From: Garcia nutans
Lineage: Eukaryota > Streptophyta > Magnoliopsida > Malpighiales > Euphorbiaceae
Direction of reading: 5' to 3'
DNA length: 64,000 bases
Assembly: GCA_947685225.1 (NCBI GenBank)
Contig: CANTUV010000032.1
Coordinates: forward strand, 23,567,501-23,631,500
Positions 57,847-64,000 of this stretch are shown here, piece by piece (the stretch's first letter is position 1; each line of letters begins with the position of its first letter). The notes under the pieces are model-generated. The model was not told where the DNA came from. It searched no databases and saw only the letters and a list, made by a program, of their open reading frames with translations. The position numbers and the translations under genes are program-made.

Positions 57847-59175
57847 CACTTCTCCTATTCCTACAACTGCATTATATGAGAATTGCTCCTTAATTGATTG
57901 TATTGACGCAGTTGTTTCAGATGTTTTCTTGCAAACAGGTTCTTCGGATAAATTGGAGCTGGCATTGACCTTAGATCGTGAATTGGATATTTTTGACTTA
58001 GAAGTAGCTAGTTGCATTGATATTTTAGAAAGTACTGGAATAGAGGAACTTAAAGAGGAACCATCATTTGTGCTCCCCTCCATCCAAAAAGAAGAGAATA
58101 ATCCTTCACTTAAGTTAGAGCTAAAAGAGTTGCCTAAAAACCTAAAATATGTGTTTTTAGGAGATCGTGACACCTTACCTGTGATAATTTCTAGTGAACA
58201 TAGTAAAAGGGAAGAGATGAGGTTGGTGAGTGAATTAAGAAGATTAAAAAGAGCTATAGGATGGGGGTTGAGTGACATTAAAGGTATTAACCATTCAATG
58301 TGCATGCATAGAATTATCTTAGAAGAAGGATCCAAACTAGTAAGAGAGACCCAAAGGCGCCTTAACCCAAACATAAGTGAAGTGGTTAAGAAGGAAGTGC
58401 TTAAATTGCTTAATGAAGGAGTGATATACCCGATAGACAATAGTGACTGGGTTAGCCCAGTACATGTAGTGCCTAAGAAATCAGGAATCACTGTGGTAAA
58501 AAATGAAAAGGATGAATTAATTCGTACTAGGACTACCACTAGGTGGAGAATGTGTATAGACTAATAGGAAGTTAAATAATGCCACAAAGAAAGATCATTT
58601 CCCTCTTCCTTTTATTGATTAAATGCTGGATAAACTTTTTGGACACTCGCACTATTGCTTTTTGGATGGACTTTTAGGTTATTATCAGGTGCTGATAGCA
58701 CCAGAGGATCAATCTAAGACCACTTTTACTTGCCCTTTTGGAACTTATGCATTTCGGTGTATGTCCTTTGGCTTGTGCAATGCGCCTGCAACTTTTCAGA
58801 GATGCATGATGTCTATTTTCATGGACATGATAGATGACTTTATTAAGGTATTTATGGATGATTTTTCTATTTTTGGTGACTCTTTTGATAATTGCTTTAG
58901 TAAACTTGTTCTTGTGCTTGAAAGATACATTGAATGTAATCTCACTTTGAGTTGGGAAAAAAAGTCATTTCATGGTCACTCATGGCATTGTGTTAGGCCA
59001 TATTGTGTCAAGTAAAGGGATTGAGGTGGATAAAGCTAAGTTAGAGTTGATTGCTAAGTTACCCCCACCTACCTCTATTAAGGGAATAAGAAGCTTTCTA
59101 GGGCATGCAGGTTTTTACCGGATGTTTATTAAAGATTTTTCTAAAATAAGCCAACCATTGTGTCATTTTCTTTGA
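57843..59175 (+). pseudogene. Athila C reverse transcriptase (broken)
   Basis: The open stretch 57843-58564 links protease and reverse transcriptase and ends in RRLNPNISEVVKKEVLKLL and WVSPVHVVPKKSG. An insertion at the IDYRKLN-like site (58560) breaks it. The next ORF (58623-59015) holds CFLDGLLGYYQVLIAPEDQ, FGLCNAPATFQRCM and the catalytic VFMDDFSIFG (FMDD at 58851-58862), a form typical of Athila. A frameshift near 58970 leads to GHIVSSKGIEVDKAKLE (to 59175). The enzyme copies element RNA to cDNA. Confidence 0.9.
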
Positions 59176-59799
59176 AAAGATGTTCCATTTGTATTTACTG
59201 CACAATGCATGCAAGCTTTTAATTCCCTTAAGGAAAAATTGACCAGCGCATCGGTAATTGTAGCTCATGTTTGGTCCTTACCTTTTGAGATTATGTGTGA
59301 CGCGTCTAATCATGCAGCAAGAGCTGTCCTTGGGCAAAGGGTTGAGAAATTTTTGAGAGTGATTTATTATGCTAGCTTGACCCTAAATAGCACACAAGTT
59401 AATTACATAACAACTGAAAAAGAAATGCTAGCTGTTGTTTTTGCCTTAGATAAGTTTAGAGCTTATTTGATTGGGTCTAAAATTATTGTGCATTCAGATC
59501 ATGCAGCTTTAAAATATTTTTTGACCAAACAACATGCTAAACCTCGATTAATTAGATGGGTGCTATTATTACAAGAATTTGATTTTCAAATTAAGGATAC
59601 TAAGGGAAGTGAAAATGTTGTAGCTGATCATTTATCTAGGTTACCTTCCTTTGATGAAAATATTGCATTTGATAGCGTTCATAGAAATTTAGAAGCATTT
59701 CCTGATGAACAGTTGTTTGCGGTAATGAATTCACCATGGTTTGCGAATATTGCTAACTATCTTGCTTGTGGTATTTTGCATTCTGACATGTCATTTTAG
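59176..59799 (+). pseudogene. Athila C RNase H domain
   Basis: A TGA at 59173-59175 precedes a frame open for 196 codons (59209-59799). It contains EIMCDASNHAARAVLGQRVE, YASLTLNSTQVNYITTEKEM, IVHSDHAALKYFLTKQ and GSENVVADHLSRLP, the usual order of catalytic and C-terminal RNase H motifs. The first acidic residue (MCDAS) and the later HSD are present. This is the best preserved pol domain of C. The end of the frame at 59799 is TAG where integrase should follow. Confidence 0.88.
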
Positions 59800-61010
59800 G
59801 AAAAGAACATGAGTAAATTCTATTTCTGGGATGAACCTTACCTATTTTAGATATGAAAAGATGAGATAGTTCGCAGGTGTGTATCTGAGGTAGAACAACT
59901 AAGTGTTCTTCAATTTTGTCATGACCTTCATTGCGGTGGTCATTTTGGAGAGAGAAAGACTGCCGAAAAAGTGCTTCAAAGTGGATTTTATTGACCTACC
60001 CTATTCAAAGATGCTTAAGAATATTGTAAGCATTGTGACCACTGTCAAAGAGTAGGTAATATTGGTAGGAGGAATGAAATGCCCCTTCAATCTTATATTG
60101 TAGATGAACTGTTTGATGTTTGGGGAATAGACTTCATGGGTCCTTTTCCCAAATCCTTTGGTTATGAATACATATTGGTTGCTGTTGATTATGTTCCAAA
60201 ATGGGTGGAGGCAATCCCTACCCAAACTAATGATGCTAATGTGGTTGTTAAATTTGTGAAGGAATACATTCTTAGCAGATTTGGTATGCCAAGAGTGATA
60301 GTCAGTGATGGGGAAAGTCATTTCTGCAACAAACTTTTTGATAAGTTAATGCACAAGTTAGGTGTGAAACACAAAGTGGCGGCCCCATACCATCCACAGA
60401 TTCAGGACAAGTTGAGACACCCAACAAGCAAATCAAAGGAATTTTAGAAAAAACAGTCAACTCATCAAGGAAGGATTGGGCAAGTAGATTGAATGACGCA
60501 TTGTGGGCATATCGAACAGCTTATAAGACTCCCTTGGGTATGAGTCCATACAGATTGTTTTTTGGTAAGGCTTGTCATTTACCAGTGGAGTTAGAGCACA
60601 AGGCGTATTGGGCAGTAAAGACTCTGAATTTAGATTTGGACAAGGCAAAGAGAGAACGTTTTCTGCAAATTTCAGAGTTAGATGAACTAAGGAATGAGGC
60701 ATATGAGAGTTTGAGGATTTATAAGGACCGTACTAAAGCACTTCTTGACCAAATTTTAGTATGCAAGACATTGAGCTCAGGTATGAAGGTTTTGCTTTTC
60801 AATTCTCATCTCCGACTGTTTCCAGGAAAACTCAAGTCTCGATGGAGCGGTCCTTTCGAGATAACTTAGGCATATCCTTCCGGTGCTGTAGAATTACTTA
60901 ACTCTCGAATGAATGAAACTTTCAAAGTAAATGGACAGAGAGTTAAACCATATAACGAAGGGTTTCAAGAAGTAAGGATTGTCGATAGTACTTTGATCTA
61001 CGATTCTTAA
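59800..61010 (+). pseudogene. Athila C integrase (broken)
   Basis: The zinc region is readable at 59870-60055 (FCHDLHCGGHFG and CKHCDHCQR) with stops. The core (60079-60447) has GIDFMGPFPKSFGYEYILVA (first D), VIVSDGESHFCN (second D) and YHPQIQ. A frameshift near 60410 affects the segment that would carry the glutamate. The frame 60489-60869 gives LNDALWAYRTAYKTPLGMSP and the C-terminal MKVLLFNSHLRLFPGKLKSR. A stop at 60867-60869 precedes the tail, which ends near 61010. This tail is homologous to what survives at 2362-2673 and 11210-11521. Confidence 0.88.
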
Positions 61011-62704
61011 TTCTTTCACTAACGTCCAACTAAGACGACGTTAAAGAAGCGCTCTATGGGAGGCAACCCATTGTTATTGTTTTTAGCATTTTAATTTAGT
61101 ATATTCAATTTATTTATTTATTTTCCCTTCTATTTTTCTTTAAGGCTTGATGGGATGGAGATTGGAAACGTTTTTATTCTTGTAGAGAACAAGCTAGGAG
61201 CATTGAGTTTATTTGAGAAAAGGAGGGCTATCCGGTTCCAACTTTCCTTGATCGCATGTTTATGCTGAAGTCATGGTATTTGCTTTTGTTGTTTTCTTCC
61301 ATGTTGATTAATTGTACGAAAGCTTCACTATGCATGACACAAAAGAGGTTCTTTTTTTTTTACATTGAGGACAATGTAACTCATAAGTGTGGGGTAATTT
61401 CTTAAGCTTTTCTTTAATTTTTGTTTTATTTCCTTTATGAGTTATATTGTGCGATTTTCATGGCATAATTGTTGGAAACTTATTGACTTTTCTGTAATTC
61501 TAGCATTACATTTGAGCCTTGAGTATCAGTATAGAGCTTAGCATTTCAATTCATTCAAGATCAATTTTCACATTCTGCAATTCATGACATATAAATCTTT
61601 GAGAACCCACCCTTTGTGAGTTTTGAACCTCATGGATTGGATATTATTGTCAATCGATTTTCTTTTCTTAAGTGTGCACCGTCATGATTTTGCATCTCTA
61701 GAGCTTGTTTTTGCATACTAATTAAACTCACATTATGATTTCATCTCAAATTTTAAAATGATGAAGGAAAATTAGGATTATCCCCTTTAGCTTAAAAAGA
61801 CCTCCCTTAATTATGAATTCCTTTGTGAGCCAAGTTGAGCCTTTGACATTTCTTGATTGATCAACACAGTTCACAACTCAACATTTTCCTATTATTATCG
61901 TACCTTCATTAAGGAATGGAGTTTCTTATGACATGACAATAGGAGTGGTTTAATTGATAAGTGTGTGGTAAATAAATAAAAAAAGAGAAGAAAAAAAAGA
62001 AAAAAGAAAATAGAAATAGAAATAAAAATAAAAAGAAATAAAAAAGTATTGTTTTAGTAAGATTTGGGGTTGAAATGCATACTTTGCAGATTGTATTTGA
62101 CTAAGAGTCGATTATTCTTTTCTTCTACATTTGAGCTAGATGTTTAATACAAAATTCATATATTTTCTAGCATTAGTCATCAAAGAGGAATTTTGACTCA
62201 TTTACTTTTCTTTAAGTGTGCAAATATTTGAGACCATCAAGGGTTGGTGAATATACCATTTGAGGGAGTTACGAATTTCTACGCAAGATTATTGTCTAAT
62301 TTAGATACTCCATTTCTTAATGATCAAACTTAAATGTCTTTTCTCACACCTTCACCTTAGCCCCATTAAATCCAAACGAAAAGACTTTCAGATTATTTCT
62401 TGAGAAAAATTAGTGAGAGAGATTGGATAATTAAGCAAGTTTATGGCAGTATGCAGTCATGATTGGTTTGAGTGAATTAACCTTTGAAATTGAGAGAAAC
62501 ACTTAGATGAGAGATGAGATTTGTTATGTCTGAATTAATGAATGAGTTAAGAAAATCTTGATTGAAGTAAATTGCATTTATTTATTGCTGAGTATTAAAG
62601 GATTTCATCTTATATACTTGAATTATAGTTAAGGTTAATTGAGTTTTTAATTTATGTCATGCAAATTTGCTTGAGGACAAGCAAAGTTTTAAGTGTGGGG
62701 TAGT
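61011..62704 (+). other. Athila C 3' noncoding region with two hairpins and purine tract
   Basis: It opens with GGGAGGCAACCC like copies A and B. An 8-bp hairpin with loop AGGA at 61360-61379 precedes AAGTGTGGGGTA (61385-61396). A decayed middle copy is at 61959-61970, and a second perfect 8-bp hairpin at 62666-62685 precedes the LTR-adjacent tract AAGTGTGGGGTA (62691-62702). A purine-rich simple stretch lies at 61977-62050. No env-like ORF is seen. Confidence 0.8.
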
Positions 62705-64000
62705 TGTTTTATTAGTTTTTGTGATAAAATTACTATTTATTTATTATGATAATTATTGTTTTCTTCATACATTTTGGTAGTTTTAATCTGTTTATTTAGT
62801 GATTTCATGCATTTTGGTAGTTTTGATTTATCCTAGTGTTTAGATCATTTTTGTACTAGTTTTTAGTATGATGTTTATGTGTTTTTGGTTAATGTTTCAT
62901 TTGACTCTTGTTTAAAGTTTGTTTTAGGTTAAAGTGCAAAAATCCCCTTGGAAGATCAAAACAAAGAAAGAGGAGCATGAATCAAGCAAGACATGGCCAA
63001 GCCAAATCAAGCTTGGCTGTGTCACCTCAAGGAAATTTTTGGTAGATCATGACACGGGCAGGAGACACTGCCAAGCCACTGGCCGTGTCTCACCTAAAGG
63101 ACAAAACCAAAGAAACCAAGAAAGAAAGGAAAATTTGGTAGAAGCTGACACTGGCAGCTGACACGGCCACAAGCTTGGCCCTATCCCATCCTAAGCTAAG
63201 AACAAAGAAGAACCAAAGAAAAAAAAAACACAGAAGCTGACACACCCAGAAGACACGGCCAAGCCACTGGCCGTGTCACTCTCATCTTCAAAGAACAAAG
63301 AAGACCAAAGGAGAAATAGAAGATGACACACCTAGGTGACATGGCCACAAGCTTGGCCGTGTCACTCCATGAGACCAAAGAAAGAAAAGACGCTAGATTT
63401 TTAGCAAGGGATTTGTATAAATAGAAGAATTAGGGCAAGGGGAAAAGGACTTCTTCTTCTTCAGCCATTGGGGACTTCTTGAGCCGTTCTACACACATTC
63501 TTTGAGTCGTTCTTCTATTTTCTCTTAGAACTTTTTTTTAAAACAAGAGAATTAAAGAAGATTGATTTCACTTTCATTCAAACACTCTAGATCAAATTAG
63601 TTCTAGCCATTACATTATTCTTTTAGTAAAATCTGAGCAAGAGATTCTTCAGAAACAAAAGGAAGATTGTAATTGGTTTTGTTCTTCAACTCTAATTCTT
63701 AAGTTCATTGAAATTTTATTTATGAATTCTTTAATGTCTAAATAAATTTATTTGAATTTCAATGAGATGAATTTGTTTGATAGCAATATTATGAACTAAT
63801 ATCGATCTAGTCTAGGGTTTGTATGGATCTACTATGATTGAATGGACTGGTTATTTCTCTTAATTGGTTTATTTCTTTTATCCTTAATTGAATGGATTAA
63901 CGTTAATATATAATTGATTGGCCACCAATTATGTGTTTTAGGTATTTAGATGAAGGATTGAGAAATGAAGCCTAATACCGAAATAATTTAATTAGGGACT
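62705..64000 (+). repeat. 3' LTR of Athila C, cut by the window end
   Basis: It starts TGTTTTATTAG and follows the 5' LTR of C, with fewer CACGGCC modules (about 63000-63365) and a TATA box at 63416-63423. The end, expected about 500 bp further, is not in the window. Confidence 0.92.

Larger units (their letters stand above)
53134..64000 (+). mobile_element. Athila-type element C, right end outside window
   Basis: The 5' LTR (53134-54972), decayed primer site, gag, protease, reverse transcriptase, RNase H, integrase, 3' noncoding region and the first 1296 bp of the 3' LTR are visible. Unlike copies A and B it retains all pol domains, though in broken frames, and it belongs to another subfamily. 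It inserted into minus-strand Tat gag. The left flank AAACT (53129-53133) is the expected target duplication, whose partner is outside the window. Confidence 0.92.

Noticed and set aside
57802..58539. 245-codon minus-strand ORF
   Set aside because: It is the antisense of the protease-RT linker, which codes on the plus strand with recognisable motifs.
61011..62704. Possible env-like gene of Athila C
   Set aside because: Some Athila elements have one here, but no ORF of useful length, signal peptide or membrane segment was found.

Overview
The window is plant nuclear repeat DNA, most likely from a eudicot. It is AT-rich, and every recognisable coding trace belongs to an LTR retrotransposon of the Ty3/gypsy superfamily. 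I see no host gene, tRNA, rRNA or CRISPR array. Three lineages are present: Athila-type (tRNA-Asp-like primer site, FMDD reverse transcriptase, DLGAS protease), Tekay/Del-type chromoviruses (initiator-Met primer site, one gag-pol frame, C-terminal chromodomain) and Tat/Ogre-type (GTGGCGACTC primer site, YIDDMM reverse transcriptase, second archaeal-type RNase H, minisatellites in the 3' untranslated region). Almost every reading frame is broken, often by changes expected from C-to-T deamination of methylated DNA.

Layout, left to right. Positions 1-25596 hold two Athila-type copies, A and B, in head-to-tail order with one shared LTR: A internal (1-4307), shared LTR (4308-6028), B internal, final LTR (23874-25596). 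B contains two later insertions with perfect 5-bp target duplications: a solo chromovirus LTR (7450-10104, AGAAG) and a full-length chromovirus, Tekay-1 (12834-23551, GAAAG). The array sits inside the integrase of an older Tekay remnant (25597-27594), whose 3' LTR breaks off at about 27594. From there to 53133 lies a minus-strand Tat/Ogre element (host Tat) with both ends missing. A second Tat-type element that carries only gag (29996-51040, minus) is inserted between its protease and reverse transcriptase. That element in turn carries Tekay-2 (34036-44225, TGACA). A third Athila-type element, C, entered the host Tat gag at 53134 and runs out of the window within its 3' LTR.

Nesting gives relative ages: Tekay remnant, then the Athila A/B array, then the solo LTR and Tekay-1; host Tat, then the gag-only Tat, then Tekay-2; host Tat also precedes Athila C.

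The most interesting points concern element biology. They are the tandem A/B array with a shared double pol deletion but an open gag-pro-integrase-tail frame; a hairpin (AGGA loop, covarying stem) placed before purine-tract-like motifs in both Athila subfamilies; arrays of CACGGCC palindromes just upstream of the LTR TATA boxes; a heterologous R-U5-like LTR piece replacing the gag zinc knuckle of Athila C; and a gag-only Tat element inserted in its own relative. I found no convincing new gene system beyond these.
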